Positions 33,486 through 42,242 of a stretch of 42,965 bases of DNA are shown here, piece after piece. How positions within the stretch are numbered: position 1 is the first letter of the stretch; the number at the start of each line of letters is the position of its first letter. The notes under the pieces were generated by a model, which saw only the letters and a program-made list of their open reading frames with translations, searched no databases and was not told where the DNA came from. The stretch is from Chloroflexales bacterium ZM16-3. GTDB taxonomy: Bacteria > Chloroflexota > Chloroflexia > Chloroflexales > Chloroflexaceae. The position numbers were made by a program, and so were the translations under genes. The stretch covers positions 1 through 42,965 of the forward strand of contig RYFE02000042.1 in assembly GCA_004138175.2 (NCBI GenBank). The letters are read 5' to 3'.

Positions 33486-33782
33486 TCAGCGCGGACGAGG
33501 TGATGGTTCCTCGGTCGATACGTCTGCACGGCGCTCGATGATCAGCAGCGCAAATGCCGCATCCGGATCGATACGGACGATCTCGCTATAGGCGTTGGCG
33601 AGCAGCCATGCGGTGCGCAGCTGCATGCCGCCGCGCCGACCAGGGTGGAGCTCGGGATGCATGAGACCCATAATTGTGGAGAAGCCCAGCCCGGCGCGGC
33701 GGGCAAAGGCGCGCAGCGAGAGCCCGGCCCGCGCGACCAGGATCGGGAACTGGGGATTGAGTTCGAGGCGGGTCGGCTTCAT
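33486..33782 (-). CDS. Small HTH protein at head of DISARM operon
   Basis: 98 residues. Residues about 12-60 form a Cro/XRE-like HTH ('FPILVARAGLSLRAFARRAG' then 'LGFSTIMGLMHPELH'), followed by 'TAWLLANAYSEIVRIDPDAAFALLI'. It is the first gene before drmD (39-nt gap) and divergent from the integrase, so it can regulate either or both from the 320-nt shared gap (inference). A TATACT at about 33825 on the - strand is a possible -10. Confidence 0.65.
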   Translation of the reverse strand: MKPTRLELNPQFPILVARAGLSLRAFARRAGLGFSTIMGLMHPELHPGRRGGMQLRTAWLLANAYSEIVRIDPDAAFALLIIERRADVSTEEPSPRPR

Positions 33783-33962
33783 GATGGGCTCACAAAGGAT
33801 TTAACACCAGACGGTTGCAGTATAGATCATGATCGCGCGTGTTGCATTACCATATTCATCTCCGATCTGCGGAGGCAGTAAAAAGCACACCGCACCCGCA
33901 GGGTGCTGGCGCGTTGTGTGTTTCTAGCGGCTGATGCGTGGGGCGGGAGGCACGGCATGTGA

Positions 33963-34085
33963 CTTCGCAGACGAGACCATATGCGAAGTTAACCCGCGCT
34001 CGCACCGCATTGACAGGCCATGCCGGCTTCGCATATCATGCATGGCACACCGGCGTTTTCTCGTTGTCCCAGCTTCGCATATAAT
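33963..34085 (+). promoter_or_regulatory. CTTCGCATAT repeats over two candidate integrase promoters
   Basis: The 10-mer CTTCGCATAT occurs at 34027-34036 and 34073-34082 and inverted at 33979-33988, with a partial copy at 33963-33969 forming an inverted pair ACTTCGCA/TGCGAAGT. The first direct copy overlaps the -10 of TTGACA (34010-34015)-18-TATCAT (34034-34039). The second overlaps TATAAT at 34080-34085. This fits operators repressing the integrase, or recombinase core/arm sites (attP). GGAG stands 6 nt before the integrase ATG. Confidence 0.6.
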
Positions 34086-34102
34086 CTGCACCCGGAGCGC
34101 GC

Positions 34103-35137
34103 ATGCCACCCGAGCCGATCCCTGACTATCCGCCCCTGGCCGGCTTCCTCGCCGACCTCGCCGCCCGCAGCCGACCGGCTACCACCATCAGCGCCCGCCG
34201 GCTCGATCTCAGCCACCTCATCCGATGGTACGAGGCGGATCGCGCGCGGCCGTTCCGCCTGGAAGATCTGGCGGCCAGCGATGTTGAACGCTGGATGGTC
34301 GCCGGCGGGGTCGCCGCGAGCACCGGCAACCGCCGCAAAGCATCGCTGCGGGCCTGGGCCGCCTGGGCGATCCGCCAGCAGATCATCCGTGACGACCCGA
34401 GCCAGGATATTCAGGATGCGCGCCTGCCCCAGCGCGAGGCCAAGTCGGTCAGCCCCGCAGCGATCGACGCCATGCTCCGCGAGGCGCGGAAAGACCCCGA
34501 TCTGCACCTGGCCCGCCGCAACGAGGCGATGCTCGACCTGCTCACCTTCGGCGGGATGCGCGTGGCCGAGCTGACCGCGCTCATCCTCGACGACGTGAAC
34601 CTCAGCGCGCGCAGCGTGTTCATCCGCAACGGCAAAGGCGGGAAGTCGCGCTTCATCTACCTCGACTCATCCAGCGTCGCCGTGCTGACGCGCTATCTCA
34701 CCGAGGTCCGCTTCGCCGAGGGCGTGCCTGCGACCGGCTCGCGGGACTCACAGCAGAGCATCTGGTTCCACCGGGTCGGCGCGCATGAGCGACCGGGCAT
34801 CACCACCCGGGCCGTGCAGCTGGTCGTGCAGGAGATTGCCGCCGCAGCTGCGCAGCTGGCGACCGCCGACGCCGATCGGGCACGCCGCCAGGATGACAAG
34901 GAAGCATTGCGGTTTCTGGCCGAAGAGCTAAAGATGGTCACGCCGCACACCTTCCGCCACAGCCTGGCCCGGCGCATGGTCGAGGACGGCGTTGACCTTC
35001 CCGGCGTGGCCAAGGCGCTCGGCCACGCCCACATCAGCACGACGATGATCTACACGGTGCCCGCCGAGGGCTCGCTGCGCACGGCGTTTCAGACGGGCGG
35101 AGATCGGGTGCGGGGGCGGGAGCCGAACAAGCCGTAA
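34103..35137 (+). CDS. Tyrosine recombinase/integrase
   Basis: 344 residues. N-terminal SAM-like core-binding domain (about 8-105) and C-terminal catalytic domain with the full set: R153 ('GGMRVAELTAL'), K181 ('GKGGKSRFIYL'), H282 and R285 ('TPHTFRHSLARRM'), H308 ('LGHAHISTT') and Y317 ('MIYTV'). All catalytic residues are present, so it is likely active. An insertion of about 40 residues between the K hairpin and HxxR makes it longer than XerC/D. It sits at the right end of the replicon-plus-DISARM block and probably integrates/excises that element (inference). The divergent region upstream carries repeated CTTCGCATAT sites. Confidence 0.9.
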   Translation: MPPEPIPDYPPLAGFLADLAARSRPATTISARRLDLSHLIRWYEADRARPFRLEDLAASDVERWMVAGGVAASTGNRRKASLRAWAAWAIRQQIIRDDPSQDIQDARLPQREAKSVSPAAIDAMLREARKDPDLHLARRNEAMLDLLTFGGMRVAELTALILDDVNLSARSVFIRNGKGGKSRFIYLDSSSVAVLTRYLTEVRFAEGVPATGSRDSQQSIWFHRVGAHERPGITTRAVQLVVQEIAAAAAQLATADADRARRQDDKEALRFLAEELKMVTPHTFRHSLARRMVEDGVDLPGVAKALGHAHISTTMIYTVPAEGSLRTAFQTGGDRVRGREPNKP

Positions 35138-35453
35138 CCATCCAAGGTGGAGTTCATCCAAGTGGAACATAGGGCCGCTAGGTTACACATACGGACACAC
35201 AGCAGGGCGATCCCATCATTGCTGATCCTTGGGAACGCGCATTACTGAGCTCTGATGCTGGAATCGGTAGATACTGCCAGACCGAAGTGGAGGACCTGGT
35301 CAATAATGAGACACCCTTCCCATCTCCACATGCGCATGTCTTGATGCAAACTCCTTACACTTGTAGTTGTCGCCGGTAAGATCTATCGTGAAGCCATGCG
35401 CCCCAGAGAATGATCTCCATGATGACGATGGTCTTCCTCGGCGTCTTCGCTGT
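35138..35453. other. Gene-free gap right of the integrase
   Basis: 316 nt without convincing coding frame, tRNA or long repeat. It may hold the element's boundary, but no target-site duplicate was recognised. Confidence 0.4.
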
Positions 35454-36563
35454 TTACTCGGGATTCCTCGGCGTGAGCCCTCTGACGGGAGCGGGCGGCG
35501 CGTGCATTGCTGGTGATCCGGCTTTCGACACCCACATGCCTCGCTCAACGACGACGTCATCCGTGTATGCGCCATCTACAACGATATCGGCGAAGCGGAC
35601 CGGCAAGCCCATGGCGGAGTAGAAATCGGGGCCATCCTGCAGATGGAAGTGCAGGTGCGGCTCTGTGGAATTTCCGGAAAACCCGCAGCGTCCGATGATG
35701 CCGCCCTGGGCGACCTTATCTCCAATCCCAACCGGTATAGAGCCGGGGATGAGGTGCGCGTAGAAACCGTATTCGCCTTTGTCATGCCGGATGATGACGT
35801 GATTGCCGGCCAACTGAGTGGCGAGGAAATCCGGCATGAAGTACCCGGTGAACGGAGACTCGTGGTGTCCGTCATGTACGGCCACGACCTCCCCGTCCGC
35901 TGCGGCGAGGATCGCTTCTCCATAACAGTAGTAGTCCTTCAGGTGCCGCCCGGTGCCTCGGTGTCGCGAAAATCCGGAATCCGCCTTCACGAAATCGTAG
36001 GCGTAGCGCTGGTTCAGCACTTGCCACGAGTGGGATGTTTCGGGGGTATGTCCGCCATGGTATACGAGCCATTCACCTTCCAGCGGCAGGCGGTAGGTCA
36101 CGCGCGTCTGGTAGTTTGCTACGTCTGTTTCGCTTCCGGCCAGGCGGCGCGATGTGGCCATCTGACCGAAGGTGAGTCGCAGTTGCTGCAACAGGAGGAA
36201 TGGGTTGAACACCGAGAGGAATGTTGCGGTGAGGAAGGCCGCGGCCTGGCCTAGTCGGCCTGCCTTTCTGATGGGGCCCGGCACCGGCCAGTCCAGCGCC
36301 GGGTGGCGCATCGCCCCCGTATTTGCGCTCCGAAACACGTACCGCTTGAAGACCCAGCTACAGATCAGGTACAGACCGAGATAGAGCGACCAGGAATACG
36401 CCGGGCGCCACTGTATCTGTGCCACACGGACGAAAACGTACTGGATAGCCATCGCTCCGACCAGGGCAATCACCAAGGGATAGAGCCAGCTCCAGAACGA
36501 ACCGCTACCGCTGGCTTGCTTTACGGGACCGGTCGTTGGATTCTTCGTGTGCTTGTCATTCAT
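35454..36563 (-). CDS. Membrane-anchored M23 (LytM) peptidase-like protein
   Basis: 369 residues. Two or three N-terminal membrane segments (about 24-47, 57-75, 105-125), then an extracellular-type domain. The M23 fold is visible as 'QRYAYDFVKAD' (the Asp of the first metal site), 'AAADGEVVAVHDG', 'GNHVIIRHDKGEYGFYAHL', 'VAQGGIIGRCGFSGNSTEPH' and the HxH 'HLHFHLQDG'. The usual first-site His is not directly at the classical HxxxD spacing and should be checked. Family knowledge: these cut peptidoglycan cross-bridges. The gene is isolated; no partner is evident. GC is a little lower than in the element. Confidence 0.8.
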   Translation of the reverse strand: MNDKHTKNPTTGPVKQASGSGSFWSWLYPLVIALVGAMAIQYVFVRVAQIQWRPAYSWSLYLGLYLICSWVFKRYVFRSANTGAMRHPALDWPVPGPIRKAGRLGQAAAFLTATFLSVFNPFLLLQQLRLTFGQMATSRRLAGSETDVANYQTRVTYRLPLEGEWLVYHGGHTPETSHSWQVLNQRYAYDFVKADSGFSRHRGTGRHLKDYYCYGEAILAAADGEVVAVHDGHHESPFTGYFMPDFLATQLAGNHVIIRHDKGEYGFYAHLIPGSIPVGIGDKVAQGGIIGRCGFSGNSTEPHLHFHLQDGPDFYSAMGLPVRFADIVVDGAYTDDVVVERGMWVSKAGSPAMHAPPAPVRGLTPRNPE

Positions 36564-36967
36564 TAGTGCTATGTCCCTTTCTCTGGAAAATTCTTATCCA
36601 AACATGCTCTTCTTCTTCGCCGATCCAGCTCCGTTTGCTCCTGCGAGCGTAGTCACTGCCACCGCCGATGGCGCCGATGCAGGCGCAATGCTGGTTTCGC
36701 GCGATCCGCCCGCTCGTTTCCGGCACGTTTCCCGCGTTCATCGAGTCCTGCCGCGTTTGATTTGGCTGTCAGTCACCTCGATCTATCCGACTGCGCTCGC
36801 CCGCGTGCTGAGGGCGGAGGTGCTCAACCAGGGCGCAAGTTAAGCACTTGTAAAAGAATAGCTCTGCGTTTTAGGAGACTGGAGATTGTGCTGCTTTAAT
36901 CGCCAATCTCTGTTCGAGAGTCTCTTATAGGCAGGAAGGGGCTTGTTTCTCCACGCTTTGGACTCGG
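36564..36967. other. Intergenic stretch without recognised gene
   Basis: 404 nt. An imperfect hairpin (GGAGATTG at about 36880 with CAATCTC about 25 nt later) is the only structure noticed. Base composition shifts to more AT towards the hydrolase pseudogene. Confidence 0.35.
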
Positions 36968-37989
36968 CTACCTGCGCAGAATCCGGACAATACGATCGTA
37001 AACAACATCCGATACCATCACCGTAGTTCCACCTTGTGTGTCAAAGAGCGGAACCAGTGGGGTTCCACCGGTGGTATTCACAAATTCAACCACGACCGTA
37101 TCAATGTCCTCGTGGTAACGAGCGATACTCTGGTGTCCCAGAACCCAGCCGGAATGTCCATACAGATAAATAGAGGAGTAAATCGCCTGCTCATTATCAT
37201 TCAGCAATGAGCCATCGTTTAATGCTCTCACGAATGTGCCCACATCCTCCGCTGTAGCTACCATTCCCGCATCAATATGCTTGAAATCGGGCTCAAGGCC
37301 TACATAATAGCCACTCATAACATCGTCCATATTCACATCATGAATCGAACCGAAAGTATGTTTCAGTCCTAACGGAGTCAGAATCTCCTCCTTGATGTAT
37401 TGGAAATTGCTATACCCCAACACCTTGTTAATGATTTCAGATATCAATAAATAATTCGTATTCGAATAACTATATTTTTCATCCGGTTCAAAGTCAGCCG
37501 GAACATCCAGTACTAACGCAAGCGCTTCTGTACTGTTTTTCGGTGGGTTTTCCCAGTCGAAACCAGGCTGGTCGGTTAAATTGGGAATGCCACTGCGATG
37601 TTGGACCATCATTCTCAGGGTGATCTGATCGGCATATTCAATCCTTCCCACAAGTTCTGGAAAGTAATCGGCGAGCGTATCATCCAAAGACAAGCGGTTG
37701 TCATTGACCCAATCTTGAAGAATGATTGCGGGTCTGCTGGTATGTGCTTATCGCGGTCTTTCCAGCCAGCGGTATAAAATGCTGGGGGTTGGCCTGCTTC
37801 ATCCACATACACAATAATTCCATCCAATCCATGACCAATTGCGTCATCGACTTGTTCTTGGACCGTATCAGGTAGTGGTGTTATCCAAGCCCATATTCCG
37901 TCCCAGGGCGGGAATACCACGATACATAGTATCCCCACGATAGGCATGATTATTCTCAGTATTTGAATTATTTGTTTCTTTTGTTGCAT
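36968..37989 (-). pseudogene. Broken beta-lactamase-family serine hydrolase
   Basis: Two frames must be joined. The N-terminal part (from the ATG at 37989, AAGGAA ahead) has a membrane anchor ('ILRIIMPIVGILCIVVFPPW') and runs to 'SFFKIGS' at about 37700. The C-terminal part in another frame begins 'VNDNRLSLDDTLADYFPEL' and holds 'MVQHRSGIPNL', 'YSYSNTNYLL' (YxN) and 'YGHSGWVLGH' (HxG). In the family the S-x-x-K motif and about 15 more residues stand between 'IGS' and 'VNDNRL'; here they are missing and the frame shifts at the same point, so one internal deletion explains both. The catalytic Lys is lost. The region is clearly AT-richer than its neighbours, suggesting transfer from another lineage. 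Confidence 0.8.
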
Positions 37990-38056
37990 TTGTGATTTCC
38001 TTTCCGAGGTCATTAGTAGCTCCAAAATCGAGGCATGTCTCCAACAAATTGGACAT

Positions 38057-38230
38057 TCAGTGGAGTACCGGGAGCGGGATCTCGTGCGCGTGAGTAGGAA
38101 AGCACCCTTCATGCTGGAACCATGCCAGGAGGACGGCGAATCCCAAGCGATTGGACGGAGTCGTGGCCGTATCCACGAGCGCAAGGTCATGCGGCAGGAG
38201 GGTCCACTGGTCGATCAACGCGACTGGGCG
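38057..38230 (-). pseudogene. Tn3-like transposase N-terminal fragment
   Basis: A stretch of about 58 codons on the - strand reads 'LIDQWTLLPHDLALVDTATT' followed by 'NRLGFAVLLAWFQHEGCFP' and a '...HEIPLPVLH' end before a stop, resembling the DUF4158 N-terminus of Tn3-family transposases ('NRLGFALLLKFFQ-EGRFP'). There is no start nor any further transposase sequence. It adjoins the upstream end of the hydrolase pseudogene, supporting a decayed mobile-DNA context. Confidence 0.45.
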
Positions 38231-38290
38231 CGGGGCGGCTGCAACGTGACACGCTCGCGATCATAGCGACCCACGCGCCGGTGCCCGCTT

Positions 38291-38512
38291 CTAGCAGGAC
38301 TCATCGCCCTGGCCGAGCTCGACGCGCGCGACTGAGATCAGCGTGATGCCCAGGTCTCGCACTTTGCACAGCAGCCCGTACAGCGCGGCCTGGTCGACCA
38401 CCGGGCCGCTCAGGAGCGTGTCGCCGCTCGCTTCATGCGTGATGAGTAGACCGTCGAACCAGTCTGCCCACTGAAGATCGAGGTGCCCCTCGATCCGAAT
38501 GTGGTAATTCAT
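38291..38512 (-). CDS. Small conserved protein, unknown function
   Basis: 73 residues from the ATG at 38512 (an earlier in-frame Met gives an implausible Pro-rich extension). Sequence style 'MNYHIRIEGHLDLQWADWFD', 'THEASGDTLLSGPVVDQAAL', 'LLCKVRDLGITLISV'. I recall this small alpha/beta protein as common in Chloroflexota and Actinomycetota, with no assigned function. It is on the same strand as the DUF4386-like gene, 69 nt downstream of it. Confidence 0.7.
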   Translation of the reverse strand: MNYHIRIEGHLDLQWADWFDGLLITHEASGDTLLSGPVVDQAALYGLLCKVRDLGITLISVARVELGQGDESC

Positions 38513-38581
38513 CAGTTGAGGTGGGGTTCGTGCGGTTGGGGGCGGCGAACTGTGCGCCGCCCCGGCCACACCGACATAGCT

Positions 38582-39277
38582 CTACGCGACGCCCGACGGG
38601 GACAGGCTCGCCGACACGCTCGCCGCGCTTGAGCTCCGGCGGATCATGGCGACGCCCACCCAGGCGAACCAGACGATCAGGCCCAGCCCGAAGACAGCTG
38701 TCAGCACCTCAAGCGCGGGGACAACCGTGAGCAGGCCCGCGACCCCGAGCGCCAGGCCCAGGTAGTTCAGCGCCTTGGGCAGCTCGCCCGCCCGCAGCGC
38801 GGCCCAGCTTAGCAGCAGCACCCAGACGCCGCCGACGATCTCGTTGCCGCCGCCTAAGCCGTCCTGCACCGCGCTGATCGCCAGCCAGGTCGACCCAGCC
38901 AGGGCCGGGTCCGTGCCGTAGAGCGCGACGACGGCGCCGACGCCGAGGTTAAAGACCATGCCGCTGGCGATCACCAGGCCGGCCCAGATCAGCCCGAAGG
39001 CGGTCGCCGTCTGCATGAGCGCCGGCGCGCCGGCCTGCACCCGTGCGTGGAGCGCCAGCGACAGGACCACCAGCGCGATGCCGAAGACCACATAGATGAT
39101 CTGGTTCCAGACATACATGATCGCCTGGTTCTCCGCCAGGAAGGCCACCGTCTGGGCAGGGTCGAGCTCCCCAAGCCCGTAGGGGGCCAGGACGGTGAAC
39201 ATCAGCCCCATGCCGATCACGAAGGTCGCCGCCTCAATCAGTGCCGCCGCACCGCCTATCTTCTGCACATTGTTCAT
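38582..39277 (-). CDS. DUF4386-like multi-pass membrane protein
   Basis: 231 residues from the ATG at 39277, which has AAGGGAGGGA directly ahead; the upstream extension in frame is not used. About six membrane segments ('IGGAAALIEAATFVIGMGLM', 'IIYVVFGIALVVLSLALHA', 'AFGLIWAGLVIASGMVFNLG', 'GGVWVLLLSWAAL', 'ALGVAGLLTVVPALEVL', 'FGLGLIVWFAWVGVAMI'). The layout fits the DUF4386 family of unknown function. Together with the 73-residue protein downstream and the LuxR gene upstream, it forms a same-strand set that the regulator could control. Confidence 0.7.
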   Translation of the reverse strand: MNNVQKIGGAAALIEAATFVIGMGLMFTVLAPYGLGELDPAQTVAFLAENQAIMYVWNQIIYVVFGIALVVLSLALHARVQAGAPALMQTATAFGLIWAGLVIASGMVFNLGVGAVVALYGTDPALAGSTWLAISAVQDGLGGGNEIVGGVWVLLLSWAALRAGELPKALNYLGLALGVAGLLTVVPALEVLTAVFGLGLIVWFAWVGVAMIRRSSSAASVSASLSPSGVA

Positions 39278-39375
39278 CGGTCCCTCCCTTGCCTTGCTCG
39301 CCTCACTTCCGTGCGGGTGGCCGTCGGTGTTGACGACCATCACGCTCTCAGGATACGAGGTCGGGCGCGGCAAGA

Positions 39376-39401
39376 CCCCACAAGAAGCTGTAGTTGTGGG
39401 G
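39376..39401 (-). terminator. Hairpin after the LuxR gene
   Basis: CCCCACAA and TTGTGGGG pair perfectly around a 10-nt loop, 35 nt beyond the luxR stop. On the - strand it is followed by TCTTG, only a short T-rich tail, so it is a weak intrinsic terminator candidate. Confidence 0.4.
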
Positions 39402-39435
39402 GGAGAGAAACTGTGGGCTGCGGGCGGGGCGCGCC

Positions 39436-42072
39436 CTACATGAGGTTGAGCTCACGTGCGCGGGCGATGGCGAGGGGGCGCCGGTTGACGCCGAGCTTGC
39501 CGTAGATGTTCTTGGTATGGTAGAGGACGGTGTTGAGGCTGATCGTCAGCTGGTCGGCGATCTGCTGGTTCGCTAGGCCGGCGACGATCAGGCCCAGGAT
39601 CTCGCGCTCGCGCTCGCTGAGCGGCTCGATCAGGGGGTGGGCGGCGGGAGATGCGGGCGCATCGTGCTGCGCCCCGAAGGCGCGAAGCAGCCGGTGCAGG
39701 TGCTCGCCCATCATCCCGCCCCCATCCTTCAGCCTTCTGAGAAGCAGGGTCATGGGCGGCCCCTCATCGACGAAGAGACGGACGCAGCCGTCCGGCTCCG
39801 CCAGCGCGAGCGCCTCGCCCAGCAGACCTAGCGCGCCGGCCCCGTCGCCATGCGCGTGGAGCGCGAGCGCCTGGAGCACCATGGCCCGCAGCCGCTCATC
39901 AGCCCAGCCCCGCGCCTCCACATGGTCGCGCCAGGGCTCCAGCGTCGCCAGGGCCGCAGCCGGGTCGCCCTGGGCCAGCAGGACACGGGCCTGGCTCTGG
40001 GGCAGGTCGTAGGTCTGCGCCAGCGCGGCGGCGGCCGCATGATCGCCCTGGCGCAGCAGGGTCAGCACCCGCGCCTCGGCGATCTCGGGCGCCCAGGAGA
40101 GAAAGTCGTTCCGGCGCATAAACTGCTCGGCCTCGGCGAGCCGCGCGGCGGCGCCGCCCACATCTCCCCGCGCCAGATGCACCCGGGCGAGCAGCAGCAT
40201 GGCGGGCAGCGAGGTGTCGATGGATTCCATCTGCCGGGCCAGATCGCGGCCCTGGCACCCGTGCCGCTCGGCGGCGTCCAGGTCGCCCCAGTGGTAGCTG
40301 ATGCGGGCCAGGCCGAGGTGGGCGTCGCTGGCGGCCGGCCCCGGCAGATCGCCGCCCAGATCCAGCACGCGGCGGTAGGTCTCGCCGGCGAGGTGGAGCT
40401 GGAGATCGAGCTCCTGCACCTGGCCCAGGCCGATGCTGGCCCAGATAGCGATCAGGGTGTTGCCCGACTCCTGGCTGAGCGCGGCGGCCTCGCGGAAGGA
40501 TCGCGCGGCGGCGGCCCGGTCGCCCTGGAGGCGATAGGCGATGCCCAGCTTCCAGATCGTGGCCGTGCGGACCGCGAGGTTGTCGGGGTGAAGATACTCC
40601 AGGGCGCGCCGCGACTGGGCGATGATCGGCTCCACCTGGTTCTGCGTGGCCGCCAGGAAGGCGCGCAGGGCGGCGATATGGCCGACCAGGTTACGGGCCG
40701 TGTCATCCGCCTCGGGGTCGGGCAGCGCCGCCTCGGCCGCCTGGAGCTTGGCCTCGACGCTGTCGACCTGCCCGGTCATCGAGAGGGCCGAGGCGTAGGT
40801 GACCCACAGGGCGGGGTGGGCGTCGAGCGTGCGCTGCGGGAGCGACGCCAGCCAGCCCAGCACCGGGGCGACCGCGCCGCGAAAGTGCAGCGGCATCCCC
40901 CCGCCGGCGATCAGGCGCGCGGCGCGGGCGACATCGTTGGCGGCCGCGGCGTGGCGGAACGCCTCTAGCTCCAGGCCAGTGTCCTCGTACCAGGCGCTGG
41001 CCCGCGCGTGGAGCTCGGCCTCATCGGCCTCCGCGCCACCCTGGGGCGCGGCGGCGCGCTGGCGCAGCTGCTGCCGCAGCAGGTCGGCGAAGAGGTGATG
41101 GTAGCGGTACCAGCGCCGCTCGTCGTCCAGCGGGACGAGGAACAGGTTGGCGCGTTCGAGCCAGGCCAGCGTCTCTTGCCCGGGGGCCGCCGGGACGCGC
41201 GCCACCGCATCGCAGAGCGGGCCGCACAGGCGGCCGAGGATCGCCGTGCGCAGCAGGAAGGCCTGCACGTGCTCGGGCAGCTGATGCAGCACCTCCTCGA
41301 CCAGATAGTCCATCACGAAGCGGTGGCTGCCGGTGAAGGACCGGATAAAGCCGCCGGTGTCGCTGCTCCCCCGCATCGAAAGCGCGGCCAGCTGGAGGCC
41401 GGCGATCCAGCCCTCGGTGCGCCGCTCCAGGGCCGAGATCGCCTCGGCCGAGAGGTCGAGCCCCATCGACTGGTTGAGAAAGCCGGCGGCCTCGGCGGGC
41501 GTGAAGCGCAGATCGGCGGCGCGCAGCTCGGTCAGCTGCCCCCGGGCGCGCAGCCGGGCCAGGGGCAGCGGGGGGTCCTGGCGGGTGGCGATCACGAGGT
41601 GCAGCGCCGGCGGCAGATGTTCGAGCAGAAAGCGCAGGGTGCGATCGACCGGCTGGGCAGCGATTGCGTGATAGTCATCGAGGACGAGCACGCTATCGTG
41701 CGGCATGGCCGCGATCATATTGACCAGGGCCGCAGCCGCCGCATCCGGCTGCGGCGGCTGCGAGGACTGGAGCGCGGCGAGCAGGCCATCTCCGAGCGCG
41801 GGGGCGACCGTCTGCAGGGCGGCGATGAGATAGACCAGGAAGCGGGAGGGGTCCGCGTCGGCGGTATCGAGCGACAGCCAGGCGACCGGCCGCCCGCAGC
41901 CGGCGACCCACGCGCTGAGCAGCGTGGTCTTGCCAAAGCCGGCCGGGGCCGAGATCAGGGTCAGCTTGCCATGCAGCCCCGCGCTCAGGTGCGTCAGCAG
42001 GCGCGGGCGGGGCACCGCGCTCGGCCGCGGCGGCGGGATAAAGAGTTTCGTGGCCAGGATCGACGTGGGCAT
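39436..42072 (-). CDS. MalT-type LuxR transcription activator (LAL family)
   Basis: 878 residues from the ATG at 42072 ('MPTSILATKLFIPPPRPSAV', the classical LAL opening). Walker A 'SAPAGFGKTTLLSAW' (about 38-52), 'DSVLVLDDYHAI' Walker B, STAND-type NTPase features, a long TPR-like helical middle (about 350-780) and a C-terminal LuxR HTH ('LSEREREILGLIVAGLANQQ', 'TISLNTVLYHTKNIYGKLGV'). Family knowledge: ligand-triggered multimeric activators. The inducer is unknown. Its neighbours are small membrane and unknown proteins, so no pathway can be inferred. Confidence 0.9.
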   Translation of the reverse strand: MPTSILATKLFIPPPRPSAVPRPRLLTHLSAGLHGKLTLISAPAGFGKTTLLSAWVAGCGRPVAWLSLDTADADPSRFLVYLIAALQTVAPALGDGLLAALQSSQPPQPDAAAAALVNMIAAMPHDSVLVLDDYHAIAAQPVDRTLRFLLEHLPPALHLVIATRQDPPLPLARLRARGQLTELRAADLRFTPAEAAGFLNQSMGLDLSAEAISALERRTEGWIAGLQLAALSMRGSSDTGGFIRSFTGSHRFVMDYLVEEVLHQLPEHVQAFLLRTAILGRLCGPLCDAVARVPAAPGQETLAWLERANLFLVPLDDERRWYRYHHLFADLLRQQLRQRAAAPQGGAEADEAELHARASAWYEDTGLELEAFRHAAAANDVARAARLIAGGGMPLHFRGAVAPVLGWLASLPQRTLDAHPALWVTYASALSMTGQVDSVEAKLQAAEAALPDPEADDTARNLVGHIAALRAFLAATQNQVEPIIAQSRRALEYLHPDNLAVRTATIWKLGIAYRLQGDRAAAARSFREAAALSQESGNTLIAIWASIGLGQVQELDLQLHLAGETYRRVLDLGGDLPGPAASDAHLGLARISYHWGDLDAAERHGCQGRDLARQMESIDTSLPAMLLLARVHLARGDVGGAAARLAEAEQFMRRNDFLSWAPEIAEARVLTLLRQGDHAAAAALAQTYDLPQSQARVLLAQGDPAAALATLEPWRDHVEARGWADERLRAMVLQALALHAHGDGAGALGLLGEALALAEPDGCVRLFVDEGPPMTLLLRRLKDGGGMMGEHLHRLLRAFGAQHDAPASPAAHPLIEPLSEREREILGLIVAGLANQQIADQLTISLNTVLYHTKNIYGKLGVNRRPLAIARARELNLM

Positions 42073-42078
42073 AGATCT

Positions 42079-42084
42079 ATTATA
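42079..42084 (-). promoter_or_regulatory. -10 box of luxR gene, possibly leaderless
   Basis: A perfect TATAAT on the - strand ends 6 nt before the ATG at 42072. Transcription would then start at or within a base or two of the ATG, giving a leaderless mRNA; no Shine-Dalgarno sequence is present. The -35 is weak. Confidence 0.45.
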
Positions 42085-42242
42085 GGCCATGCCTCGACCT
42101 GCGAGCCAACACCCTACAGGGAGTATGCTCGCCACCCTACAGCTTCATGTGGGGCGCGCGCCGCGTTTCGCCTATCCTCATCGTGTATGTAGAACTCGGG
42201 CAAGCGGTCGTCGCCCGCCCGTAGAAGCAAGGAGCAACCCAC

